Shown here in pieces: positions 1-7,110 of a stretch of 64,000 nucleotides of DNA. The notes under the pieces were generated by a model, which saw only the letters and a list, made by a program, of their open reading frames with translations, did no database searches and had not been told where the DNA came from. This DNA comes from Parvularcula sp. BBD 1991-13 (GTDB lineage: Bacteria; Pseudomonadota; Alphaproteobacteria; Caulobacterales; Parvularculaceae), in assembly GCA_001657385.1 (NCBI GenBank), contig LYSZ01000005.1, forward strand, positions 266,956 to 330,955, given 5' to 3'. The position numbers were made by a program, and so were the translations under genes. Positions within the stretch are counted from its first letter, which is position 1, and every line of letters starts with the position of its first letter.

Positions 1-352
1 CGAACCAGTTGGATTTTTCCTGCGAAAACTCGTTCACCTCCAGCCATTCGGCAAACGAATAGCGCCGCGCCCGGGTATGGCTCAACGCGGAGGACGAAAA
101 ACGGGCGAATTCTGTACTCCTCTGATAATGATAAAGAGACACATAGCGATCCCAGGGATTCCTTACGAATGTGAAGCTGTAGAAAGTCGGCCACGTATCT
201 TGAAAAATCCAGGCGACCGCCTCCTGCGGCCGGGTGTGGCTGAAACGATTGTTGCGGCTTATTTCCTTGTAGCCGAAACTCCGTATCAGCGAACTACCGG
301 CTGTCTTGGGATTATGAATGAAAATAACTTTTCGCTTCTGGTCTACGAACAT
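1..352 (-). CDS. Sulfotransferase-family protein, 3' end cut by window edge
   Basis: The reverse strand encodes about 117 residues starting MFVDQKRKVIFIHNPKTAGS and running off the left edge. HNPKTAGSSL near residue 14 is the 5'-phosphosulfate-binding loop of the Sulfotransfer_2 family, and FTFVRNPWDRYVSLY is the 3'-phosphate-binding segment, so a PAPS-dependent O-sulfotransferase is likely. The ATG lies 10 bp inside the end of the Fic gene, which indicates translational coupling and a shared operon with the Fic protein, the JmjC oxygenase and the VSGG peptide. The substrate is unknown; the operon suggests the small peptide or a sugar on it. The C-terminal part is not visible, so completeness cannot be judged. 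Confidence 0.8.
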   Translation of the reverse strand, partial: MFVDQKRKVIFIHNPKTAGSSLIRSFGYKEISRNNRFSHTRPQEAVAWIFQDTWPTFYSFTFVRNPWDRYVSLYHYQRSTEFARFSSSALSHTRARRYSFAEWLEVNEFSQEKSNWF

Positions 353-1200
353 CCTGACACGCCGTAATGAGATTGAAGACAATGCGACATTGAACCAAAG
401 CCTTTGATCAGCAGGGTCAGCATGTAATCCATGTTCCGGTGATACATGATCCGCCGCGCGGCTATCTCAAAAACTCCCTGGGAGAGGTAGGCCAGCGGCC
501 CTATGGGAAGGCTCGTGGAATCTATGATCCGCGCCTTGGCTAACAGGATCACAAAGAGGCTGCGGGAGACGCGCCCATTGCCGTCGTCAAGGGGGTGAAT
601 GGCGAGAAACGCAGCCATCGCCCAGACAGCCTTGATCAGTTCGGCCTCCGTCGCGTCATAACCTTGGTTGGCGGTTGTCAAAAATTCCTTTAGCGCCCTC
701 TGTAGCGTGTGCGGCTTATAGTATTCCTTTCGAAACCCGTAATGGTCAGGCTCAGTGAAATTCTCCACGGTGCGGATTGACGGCTTTGCGTTCGGTCCCA
801 GAAACGCCGATACCGACAAAAGGTCGTCTACGGAGAGCTCCCGCGAAGCGGTTTTTTCAAGTGTCAGGGCGATGGCGGGGCCGGGATCGGCTCTCGATCT
901 CAATTCGTCTAACGCGCGCATGGGCGCGTTCAGGTATCTGCGAATTTCACACCATGAAAACGTATCGTCAGGAAGCGGATGCGCTCGTAAAAGGTCAATC
1001 CACGCTTGCTGCGTGAACGACGCGCCAGTAGTCTTCTGTATATGAATGACGGCATTGTCCAGGGCCTGAAGCGCGTTGAGAAGCTTGCCGGCCGCGAGGA
1101 TGTTTTCTTCCGCGAGGAAGTGATTCAGAGGTTCAATTTCTGGAACCGGACTCACCAGTTCCATGGGCGCCGTCTTCTTCTCTGTGAAGGGATCAGGCAT
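343..1200 (-). CDS. Fic/DOC-family protein (AMP- or nucleotide-transferase)
   Basis: A 285-residue protein with the Fic signature HPLDDGNGRVSR at about residues 202-213, matching HPFx(D/E)GNGRxxR with Leu for Phe; the catalytic His, Gly-Asn-Gly loop and final Arg are all present, so it should be active. Fic enzymes usually transfer AMP, or another phosphate-containing group, to a hydroxyl side chain. I chose the ATG at 1200 because it overlaps the stop of the upstream oxygenase (ATGCCTGA), a usual coupling arrangement; an upstream ATG at 1248 would overlap by 56 bp. The stop in turn overlaps the start of the sulfotransferase. No antitoxin gene and no clear inhibitory helix motif are seen nearby. 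Because it lies among peptide-modifying genes, it may act on the VSGG peptide rather than as a toxin; this is inference. Confidence 0.85.
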   Translation of the reverse strand: MPDPFTEKKTAPMELVSPVPEIEPLNHFLAEENILAAGKLLNALQALDNAVIHIQKTTGASFTQQAWIDLLRAHPLPDDTFSWCEIRRYLNAPMRALDELRSRADPGPAIALTLEKTASRELSVDDLLSVSAFLGPNAKPSIRTVENFTEPDHYGFRKEYYKPHTLQRALKEFLTTANQGYDATEAELIKAVWAMAAFLAIHPLDDGNGRVSRSLFVILLAKARIIDSTSLPIGPLAYLSQGVFEIAARRIMYHRNMDYMLTLLIKGFGSMSHCLQSHYGVSGCS

Positions 1201-2413
1201 GTTGGCGGCCTGTAACGACATCGATGACGCCGAGCGAGGCAAGAGCATCGATCGGCAAGCGATCCGCGCCGTTCGTATCCTTGAGTTCGCGTATCGTCAG
1301 CTGTCGGTGTTCCTCAAGTCGTTCGAGCGTTGCATAGGCGATTTTGTTGAGTGTAAGCGTTTTAAATCCCGCCTGGAGCATCCATTGCGAAGTTGATAGC
1401 CGTTTTACAGTCATGGGCAGATCGCGCAACACGACCGTATCATCATCGTGCAAATCCGAAACGCGCAACCCCGCTGTCAGCGGCGTCGGAAAAATCCCCT
1501 GTTCGTCCGCCACCCGATTCCGGCATGATGACAAGGCCTGCGCGAAATCCAGTCCCGCAACAGCTTCCAGAGCGGCGTTGCGGATATCTCCGGCGGTGGC
1601 TTGGATCGAGGTTGGATCGGACAGCAGATTGGCGGGCGCAGGCTCTCTCAATATCCCCATGCGATCATGATCAGTACTCAGAGCGCGTAGCAGTATATCG
1701 AAAATCGTGATCGCTCTTAAGCCGAAGGTGACATGCAGCGACGCATCGCCTGTCGTCCGGGCGATGTGAGGAAAGCCCGCCGGAAGATAAAGGCAATCGC
1801 CTGGCTCAAGCGTTTTTTCATCGATCAGCGTCTCCGCAAGAACATCGTGCGGCGTGTCCGGATTGAAGGACGCCGGATGATCAGGGACCGAAGCGGGTTT
1901 GGCGTAAATACGCCAGGTCTTTGTTCCGTCAAGTTGCAGGACAATGACGTCGTGAACGTCATAATGGAGGTTGTACCCCCGCGACCACGCAGGGGTCAGG
2001 TAGAGATTTGCATGAACCGACCTTGACGTCGCAAGAGACAGCAGCCTCGCCAATGTCGAGAAGACATTCAGGTGATGGTGGGCCCCTTCATAAACAATGG
2101 TTTGTCCATCATGGTATCGCATCCAGAGTTGCTGAAGATCTACTTTCCCGCGCGAGGTGATTGCGGGCTGCTGCGAACGATCGCTGTTGACGACTTTCAG
2201 CGCATTCGTTCTGTCTGCGGACAGGTTTACCGTTTCGGCAAAATCGCGCCGAGAGATCAAAACAGGCGTTTTCGGCTGACCGGCATCGATTCCTGAACAA
2301 AGAATACAGCCGGTTACATATTTTTTCCCCAGCACGGTTTGTAGAAATGAGTCATACGAAACGCCGAAAAAAAACTCGAATACGGTTTCGCGATTGAGCT
2401 GGTTTACATCCAT
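1193..2413 (-). CDS. JmjC/cupin-4 type Fe(II)/2-oxoglutarate oxygenase
   Basis: A 406-residue protein of the JmjC/cupin_4 class (ROXA/YcfD-like), whose members hydroxylate protein or peptide side chains. The iron ligands appear to be His150 and Asp152 (in LHYDVHD) and His216 (in LPAGFPHIA). A following K-T-W-R segment resembles the 2-oxoglutarate-binding strand. The last ~130 residues look helical, as in the winged-helix and dimerisation part of ROXA-type enzymes. The ATG at 2413 has only a weak ribosome site, so expression may depend on the upstream peptide transcript. It follows the 55-residue VSGG peptide by 213 bp containing two hairpins, and overlaps the Fic gene by 8 bp. Ribosomal protein hydroxylation is the known role of close families; the position here makes the small peptide the more attractive substrate. 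Confidence 0.8.
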   Translation of the reverse strand: MDVNQLNRETVFEFFFGVSYDSFLQTVLGKKYVTGCILCSGIDAGQPKTPVLISRRDFAETVNLSADRTNALKVVNSDRSQQPAITSRGKVDLQQLWMRYHDGQTIVYEGAHHHLNVFSTLARLLSLATSRSVHANLYLTPAWSRGYNLHYDVHDVIVLQLDGTKTWRIYAKPASVPDHPASFNPDTPHDVLAETLIDEKTLEPGDCLYLPAGFPHIARTTGDASLHVTFGLRAITIFDILLRALSTDHDRMGILREPAPANLLSDPTSIQATAGDIRNAALEAVAGLDFAQALSSCRNRVADEQGIFPTPLTAGLRVSDLHDDDTVVLRDLPMTVKRLSTSQWMLQAGFKTLTLNKIAYATLERLEEHRQLTIRELKDTNGADRLPIDALASLGVIDVVTGRQHA

Positions 2414-2514
2414 GGGATTTTTTCAGGCGAGCGGTTTGCCGCGCAACTTTTCGGGAAGAGAAGCGTGAAACCTTTAGAAAAGAAGGGATAGCCGTCTATC
2501 TGTAAAGAGGGGAA

Positions 2515-2551
2515 ACACGCTTTCGGCAAGGCGATGTCGCCGAAAGCGTGT
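2515..2551 (-). terminator. Strong hairpin between peptide gene and oxygenase gene
   Basis: A perfect 13-bp inverted repeat (arms 2515-2527 and 2539-2551, loop 11 nt) lies downstream of the VSGG peptide gene. On the minus strand it is followed by TTTCC and CTCTTTA, a broken T-rich run. I read it as a partial terminator or an mRNA-stabilising end that would give more peptide transcript than enzyme transcript, as is common in peptide-modification operons. Confidence 0.6.
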
Positions 2552-2557
2552 AAGCCC

Positions 2558-2577
2558 AGGCCTGTGCTGTCAGGCCT
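2558..2577 (-). terminator. Second, smaller hairpin next to the first
   Basis: A 7-bp perfect inverted repeat, AGGCCTG with a 6-nt loop then CAGGCCT, sits 6 bp upstream (in the direction of transcription) of the 13-bp hairpin. The two together form a tandem hairpin block between the peptide gene and the oxygenase gene. It has no clear T-tract of its own. Confidence 0.4.
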
Positions 2578-2626
2578 TTGCGTACTGTAAGTTTGTATAA
2601 AGATTAAAAAGCCTAAAGCGGGAAAA

Positions 2627-2794
2627 TCAGGCTTCTTCAAGTGAGGACGGCGCTTCGACGCTGGTGTCCGCGATGTCGCCGTTCGACGCCCTGCCGTCGC
2701 CAAAGCCGCCGGAAACCAGTTCAAGTGTTTCGGCGGGGATGTCCCAAACGCTTTTTCCGTCCGTCGAGGAGGCGCCCTGTTCTTTCAAAATCAT
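2627..2794 (-). CDS. Putative modified-peptide precursor with VSGG leader (55 aa)
   Basis: A 55-codon ORF with a strong ribosome site (CAGGAG, 6-nt spacer). Residues 20-30, PAETLELVSGG, match the double-glycine leader consensus of bacteriocin and microcin precursors, with cleavage expected after Gly30. This leaves a 25-residue acidic core beginning FGDGRASNGDIADTSVEAP. The core holds four serines, one threonine, five Asp/Glu-rich stretches and no Cys, Tyr or Lys; Ser and Thr could be targets for Fic, sulfo- or glycosyl-transfer, and Asp or Asn for the JmjC hydroxylase. It is the first gene of the oxygenase-Fic-sulfotransferase operon and has its own promoter-like sequence. I do not recognise the family; assignment as a substrate peptide is inference from leader, size and neighbours. 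Confidence 0.65.
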   Translation of the reverse strand: MILKEQGASSTDGKSVWDIPAETLELVSGGFGDGRASNGDIADTSVEAPSSLEEA

Positions 2795-2841
2795 ATTATT
2801 CTCCTGAGAAATGTTTTATATGTTGGTCGTTATGGCTCAAG

Positions 2842-2869
2842 CATATATTTTTTTTGACAGCTTCATCAA
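2842..2869 (-). promoter_or_regulatory. Candidate sigma-70 promoter for the VSGG peptide
   Basis: On the minus strand TTGATG (2864-2869) and TATATG (2842-2847) are separated by 16 bp within an AT-rich stretch that differs sharply from the surrounding GC-rich DNA. This would place the transcript start about 35-40 nt upstream of the peptide ATG. The rest of the gap between the peptide gene and the glycosyltransferase (2870-3099) holds nothing else I can support. Confidence 0.45.
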
Positions 2870-3099
2870 CCAAAAATTTATCATGTAAAGTAAAAAACTT
2901 AAGTGTGCGGAATGTCGGCGCCGCCTTGTATAAGCGCTGAGTGCTGATGGAATTGATGATTGGACCAGGTTCTGCCTCAACGCCAGTTGGCGCGAAAGCT
3001 ACGACGGAAAACCTTGCTTCAAGCGACCATGTCATTCTTCTGGTGATGAGAAAAAGGTCTCTGCAAATGGGGCCGCCCGAGGGCTGTATGCTAGCTGCA

Positions 3100-3873
3100 T
3101 CATACCGGACGGATGTCGAAGAGCACATTATTCGAGGCCGCAGCATACAAAGCACCGCGTGGCGCCTTGCGCCGGGATGATTCCTGGCGGCGAATTTTTT
3201 CGATATAGGCCCGTCGCACCGCGGAGCCGGCGTTCGTGCCGTTTTTGACCGTGAGCGCGCCGCCGTGTTTGCGATAATAATAAAGCGGTAATGGAAGATT
3301 TCGTATGTCGAAGGCGTGAAGGGCGCGGAAAACAAATTCATCGTCCCCGGCAATGCGCGTTTCTCCGTCAAATCCGCCAAGCGTACGCATAACGCTGGTG
3401 CGCGTCAGCATGGTAGGGTGGAGGAGCAGGAACGACCTGCCAAGGGTGCGCCAGAAGTTACAGTGCTTCGCCATCTTGCGGCGGCCGATAACTGTCCCCG
3501 TTTCGTCGATAATATGGAAGGATGTTCCCACCACGTCGCAGTTCGGGGTTCTTATGGCCGCCATCTGCTTTTCAAGTCTGAGCGGATGGCTGAAATCGTC
3601 CGCATCATGAAAAGCGAGAAATGTGCTGTCTACCCTATCGAGCATACGATTCTTGATGCGATAGGGACCAACATTTTCAGTGGTTCGATAAAGTTTCAGC
3701 CGTCGGTCCTTGCTGAAGGCCGCAGCGGCGTTCAACCAGGCGTCTGTCGGAGATGCGTCATCGACAATCAAAAGTTCGAAGTCGGTGAAGGTTTGAGACA
3801 AAATACTGTCGATGGCGGTCTTGAGATAGGCGTCGCAGTTAAAATGAGTCATCAAGATCGTTAAAGCCGGCAA
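3100..3873 (-). CDS. Family-2 glycosyltransferase (GT-A fold)
   Basis: A 257-residue GT2 enzyme. The N-terminus LTILMTHFNCDAYLKTAIDS and SILSQTFTDFELLIVDDAS are typical of the nucleotide-sugar-binding half, FHDADDF at about residue 89 is the metal-binding DxD motif, and AGDDEFVFRAL near residue 178 resembles the ED acceptor motif. No membrane segment is visible, so it should act in the cytoplasm. The start is a TTG at 3873 behind GAGGA with good spacing. It lies between the 10-codon ORF/hairpin block and the VSGG peptide, in the same direction, so it probably belongs to the peptide locus and may glycosylate the peptide. A cell-surface glycan role cannot be excluded. Confidence 0.85.
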   Translation of the reverse strand: MPALTILMTHFNCDAYLKTAIDSILSQTFTDFELLIVDDASPTDAWLNAAAAFSKDRRLKLYRTTENVGPYRIKNRMLDRVDSTFLAFHDADDFSHPLRLEKQMAAIRTPNCDVVGTSFHIIDETGTVIGRRKMAKHCNFWRTLGRSFLLLHPTMLTRTSVMRTLGGFDGETRIAGDDEFVFRALHAFDIRNLPLPLYYYRKHGGALTVKNGTNAGSAVRRAYIEKIRRQESSRRKAPRGALYAAASNNVLFDIRPV

Positions 3874-3892
3874 GTGATTTCCTCGTTCTTGT

Positions 3893-3940
3893 AGCGCGAC
3901 GAGTCGCGCTCATAAAAATAGCAGCGCATCAGCGCTGCTA
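3893..3940 (-). terminator. Tandem hairpins, attenuator-like, upstream of GT2
   Basis: Two inverted repeats lie between a 10-codon ORF and the glycosyltransferase. The first (3919-3940) has perfect 9-bp arms TAGCAGCGC / GCGCTGCTA with a 4-nt loop and is followed on the minus strand by ATTTTTATG, a short T-run like an intrinsic terminator. The second (3893-3910) has 8-bp arms AGCGCGAC / GTCGCGCT. Together with the short ORF and strong promoter this has the layout of an attenuated leader. Confidence 0.55.
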
Positions 3941-3977
3941 CTGGATGGTGAAAGGAATTTTGTTGTTGAAAAAAGTA

Positions 3978-4010
3978 CTAAATGATTTTTTCGACTTCGC
4001 CGCAGCGCAT
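3978..4010 (-). CDS. 10-codon leader-like ORF
   Basis: ATG at 4010 encodes MRCGEVEKII then TAG. It has a perfect CAGGAG ribosome site, and its upstream sequence (ATTTCT, CAGGAGAAT, TATG) nearly repeats the one in front of the VSGG peptide, differing by a 2-bp insertion and two bases next to the ATG. It lies directly after a strong promoter and before a terminator-like hairpin. It could be a leader peptide of an attenuator, or the truncated remains of a second copy of the peptide gene. There is no run of codons for one amino acid, so classical amino-acid attenuation is not indicated. Confidence 0.4.
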   Translation of the reverse strand: MRCGEVEKII

Positions 4011-4040
4011 AACATTCTCCTGATAGAAATGTTGAAATAA

Positions 4041-4074
4041 TAATGATCATTACACCGCTTTTTCATGTTGTCAA
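4041..4074 (-). promoter_or_regulatory. Strong promoter with palindromic operator over the -10
   Basis: On the minus strand a perfect -35 TTGACA (4069-4074) is followed after 16 bp by TAATGA (4047-4052). The -10 lies inside a perfect 12-bp palindrome, TAATGATCATTA (4041-4052), a good candidate site for a dimeric repressor. Transcription would start about 30 nt upstream of the 10-codon ORF. Between here and the TolC-like gene (4075-4363) the DNA is AT-rich; I see no other gene and only weak -35/-10 candidates for the plus strand. Confidence 0.55.
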
Positions 4075-4363
4075 TCGCGACCTGGCGAGTCGATCAAAAA
4101 TGCAGGCGTCATTCCTTATTATGCTGGTGTTAAACCGGTTGCGATATCCGGCTTTCCCGGCGCGAAACGCTATGACAAGGATGATGGACGTTTTGCGTTG
4201 CGGCGCTCCCCGTCTAATGATTAATGCCCCTTCTGGCGATTAAGATTGAGAAACCGTTTCGGCATGAAAAAATATCGATTGCATTCCTGCTATGCATGTC
4301 GTCATTATACCTCTTGAATTCCATCCTTAAAATACATCCCATACCTGCAAACGAGGAGTCGCC

Positions 4364-5707
4364 TTGGCGCCTGGCAAGATCCTGATATTCGCCGCCTGCA
4401 TTCTGGCTGCATTTTCGGCTTCGTGCGCTAGCGCTCAGTCGCTGCCGGATATGCTCGACTATGTCTACAACAACGATCCAAGGATACGCGCGCAGGAAGA
4501 ACGTCTGGCGATCATTGACGAGGGACGCGCTCAGGCGAAGGCGGAGAGCTTGCCGCAGGTCAATTTTACGGCGGGTCTGGAGGAAAATCGTATCGACAAT
4601 TCATCCTTGTTCGATGCTTCCGGCGGCGTTCGGGAACAGGCTTTTGATTTTCAAACCAGGGGAGTCGGCCTGACGGGCTCGCTCGAAGTCTTTTCAGGGT
4701 TCAGGAACCTGAATAACAGGCGGCGCGCCGCGTCCTTGTCCGAGGCGTCGCAAGCGGAACTGAACCTTGTGACGCAAACGGTTTTACGCGATGCCGCCGC
4801 TGCATATTTTGATCTGTTGCGTGATCGGAAAGTCCATCATGTGCGGCTGGAAAATGTCGAGGTCCTCATGCTGGAGAACAGGAGAGCCGAAGAGGAACGC
4901 GAGCTTGGCGTTGCGACGCTCACGGATGTAGCGCAAACGCAATCGCGCCTCGCCAGAGCGCAATCGCTTCTGGCGCAGGCAAAGGCAAACCTCGAATCAT
5001 CGCGAGCGGAGTATGTAAAGCAGGTCGGCAAGCCGCCGGAGGTCATTGCGCCGTTAGACGCGCCGATCGCCATTCCCGACCGGCTTGAAGATGTGTTGAG
5101 CATCGCGCGCGAGGTTGAGCCGAGGATCGTGATGGCCCGCCACAGGGAAAAAGCGGCGCGTTATCGGGTGAGGATGGCCTATGCCGCGTTTTCGCCGACG
5201 ATCGATCTTGGCGTAAGCTATCAGCTTGCCGATAATCCCAGCTTTTTCGTTCAAGACTCCGACAGTCTGATTTACGGCGCCCGGCTGTCGGTGCCGGTCC
5301 TTACCGGCGGGCTCAACCGTTCGAAATTGCGGGAAGCCAAGGCGACTCTGCGCGCCGCAAGGCAGGAGGTCCTGTTCGAAGAACGCCGGGTGGAAAGCGA
5401 TATCGCCAAAGCCTGGGCGCGCGTGGCCGCCGCCCGTGTTTCAAGGGACAGCGCGGAGAAGGAGTTGCAGGCCGCGCAGACGGCGCTTGTGGGCGTGCGC
5501 GAAGAGCATGCGCTTGGCTTGCGCACGACGCTTGATATTCTGAATGCGGAACAGGAAAAACTTAACGCCGAGGCTTTCCTGGCTGAGAACGAGCGGGAAA
5601 GCAACGTGGCGGCGTTCTCTCTTCTCGCCTATATAGGCGCGCTTCTTCCATCAACCATGGAGGGCCGTCCTTCGTATACCGGGTTCGCCGGCGTTGAAGA
5701 ACACTGA
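4364..5707 (+). CDS. TolC-family outer-membrane efflux protein
   Basis: A 447-residue TolC-type outer-membrane channel. The start is TTG at 4364 behind ACGAGGAG; it opens a signal peptide (hydrophobic ILIFAACILAAFSASCASAQS, cleavage after AQS). Two long coiled-coil repeats follow, each with the heptad pattern of OEP domains, for example ERELGVATLTDVAQTQSRLA and EEHALGLRTTLDILNAEQEK, the conserved GxxTxxDVLxAQ-like segments. Such proteins form the outer exit of type I secretion or RND efflux. The HlyD-like gene follows after 78 bp in the same direction, and an ABC transporter of matching type lies at 19198-20919. Exported substrate unknown; the VSGG peptide is the nearest candidate. Confidence 0.9.
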   Translation: MAPGKILIFAACILAAFSASCASAQSLPDMLDYVYNNDPRIRAQEERLAIIDEGRAQAKAESLPQVNFTAGLEENRIDNSSLFDASGGVREQAFDFQTRGVGLTGSLEVFSGFRNLNNRRRAASLSEASQAELNLVTQTVLRDAAAAYFDLLRDRKVHHVRLENVEVLMLENRRAEEERELGVATLTDVAQTQSRLARAQSLLAQAKANLESSRAEYVKQVGKPPEVIAPLDAPIAIPDRLEDVLSIAREVEPRIVMARHREKAARYRVRMAYAAFSPTIDLGVSYQLADNPSFFVQDSDSLIYGARLSVPVLTGGLNRSKLREAKATLRAARQEVLFEERRVESDIAKAWARVAAARVSRDSAEKELQAAQTALVGVREEHALGLRTTLDILNAEQEKLNAEAFLAENERESNVAAFSLLAYIGALLPSTMEGRPSYTGFAGVEEH

Positions 5708-5785
5708 AGGGGAGGCGCGTCGTTCATTGTCAGTAAGATTGCAAGGGTGCGCGTCCCGTTCGGCCCGCATTCTGCGTGATGACGG

Positions 5786-7099
5786 ATGCATATGACGAAA
5801 GCTGAAGACATTCCGTTTCCCCAGGCGATCCTGTCGCGATACCGGTTGATGGTGCTGGTCGCTGCTGCGTTCTTACTCTCATGTATTGCCCTCGGCTGCA
5901 TGGCCAAAGTCGATGTTGTGGTTACAGGGGACGGATCGGTTTCTCCCGATTTTACAGACTACACCTTGTCGGCGCCCCGGTCCGGGGAGTTATCCGTGAA
6001 ATCCGCCGTGGACGGCGACCGACTCGCGCCCGGAGACCTCATCCTTGAATTCAACTGCGCTTCGGAAGAGAGCAAGCGCGCCGCTCTGGTCAACCAGTTG
6101 GCCGTGACCCAGGGCGTATTGGCGCGAGGGTTGACCCTTGCCTCGGCCGTTTTCGATGAGGATCTTGTCCGCGCCCTCCACGCACATTTCGGGGCCTTCG
6201 CCGACGCCGACGAGACCTTTGCGCGCGAGAGCGCGACGATTTTTCTCGAGCGGCACCTCACCCTCGCAAAGGTTGCCGAACGGTCGGTGTCCAAGTTCGA
6301 CGCGAGGTTGTCCGCGCTTGAGGTTGAAAAGGAGAAAACCGCAGTTGATTCGGCGCTGGCGCGGCAATCGCTGGAACTGACGCGTGCGCTGACCGAAAAA
6401 GGATATGCGCCGGCGTCGAAACTGGCCGAGGAACGCGCGGCCGCGAGAACGACAACGCTCTCCGCGCAAATTTCATCGCTTGAAATCGCAAGAACGGCGG
6501 CGGAAAAAGAGGAGCTTGAGCTTGCCGCCCATATGGAGGCGCTTAGCGAGCGTGAGGCGATTTATCTCGGCATTGAAAAAGCCGTTGAGACGATCGCTCA
6601 TATAGAGGAAAAAATCGCCGACGCCGAAAGCGCCCTCAGGGGGTGCCGCGTGCGCGCGTCTGTTCCCGGGGAGATTTTCTGGCTTACCTCGGCGGCGCCG
6701 GGAAGCTGGATCGCGGCGGGACAGACGCTGGCGAAAGTTGTTCCCTCAACGGATGAAATTGTTATCGAAACCCGAATTCTCGAAAAAGACATTGCTTTTG
6801 TCCAGGCCGGCCAGCCTGTTATCATCAAACTGAACTCCCTTCCTTTCACCCGTTACGGCGCGCTTGAGGGGCGGGTCAAGTTCGTATCGCCGGATACGGT
6901 TGAAGACAATATCGGCCGGGGCACGTATCGTCTTTATGTCTCGGTGGAAGAGAGCGCGGCGCAGATCGCGGAACGCGGCCTGGTTCTCGTTCCCGGCATG
7001 GCCGCCCAGGTTGACATTGTGACCGGAAAGCGGCGCATCATGGACTATTTCATTGATCCGATCCTGCGTGCTGTCAACACCAGTTTCAGAGAACGTTGA
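5786..7099 (+). CDS. HlyD-family membrane-fusion (adaptor) protein
   Basis: A 437-residue adaptor: a short cytoplasmic tail, one N-terminal membrane segment at about residues 21-41 (LMVLVAAAFLLSCIALGCMA), a lipoyl-like half-motif (SAPRSGELSVKSAVDGDRLA), a long alpha-helical hairpin at about residues 90-280, the second lipoyl half (VRASVPGEIFWL), and a beta-barrel domain ending before ~residue 420. It would bridge an inner-membrane ABC exporter to the TolC-like protein encoded just upstream. The ATG at 5786 and an in-frame ATG at 5792 are both possible. Its stop overlaps the region in front of the next gene, so all three genes 4364-8232 likely form one operon. Confidence 0.88.
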   Translation: MHMTKAEDIPFPQAILSRYRLMVLVAAAFLLSCIALGCMAKVDVVVTGDGSVSPDFTDYTLSAPRSGELSVKSAVDGDRLAPGDLILEFNCASEESKRAALVNQLAVTQGVLARGLTLASAVFDEDLVRALHAHFGAFADADETFARESATIFLERHLTLAKVAERSVSKFDARLSALEVEKEKTAVDSALARQSLELTRALTEKGYAPASKLAEERAAARTTTLSAQISSLEIARTAAEKEELELAAHMEALSEREAIYLGIEKAVETIAHIEEKIADAESALRGCRVRASVPGEIFWLTSAAPGSWIAAGQTLAKVVPSTDEIVIETRILEKDIAFVQAGQPVIIKLNSLPFTRYGALEGRVKFVSPDTVEDNIGRGTYRLYVSVEESAAQIAERGLVLVPGMAAQVDIVTGKRRIMDYFIDPILRAVNTSFRER

Positions 7100-7110
7100 G
7101 AGAGAGCGAC

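Noticed and set aside
343..1200. Fic gene as half of a toxin-antitoxin pair
   Set aside because: No small antitoxin-like ORF next to it; it overlaps a hydroxylase gene and a sulfotransferase gene instead.
2796..3380. 194-codon minus-strand ORF overlapping the GT2 gene
   Set aside because: Its first half is a shadow of the glycosyltransferase in another frame, and its second half has no recognisable protein pattern.
4043..4243. 66-codon plus-strand ORF before the TolC-like gene
   Set aside because: No ribosome site and it crosses the strong minus-strand promoter; no family resemblance.
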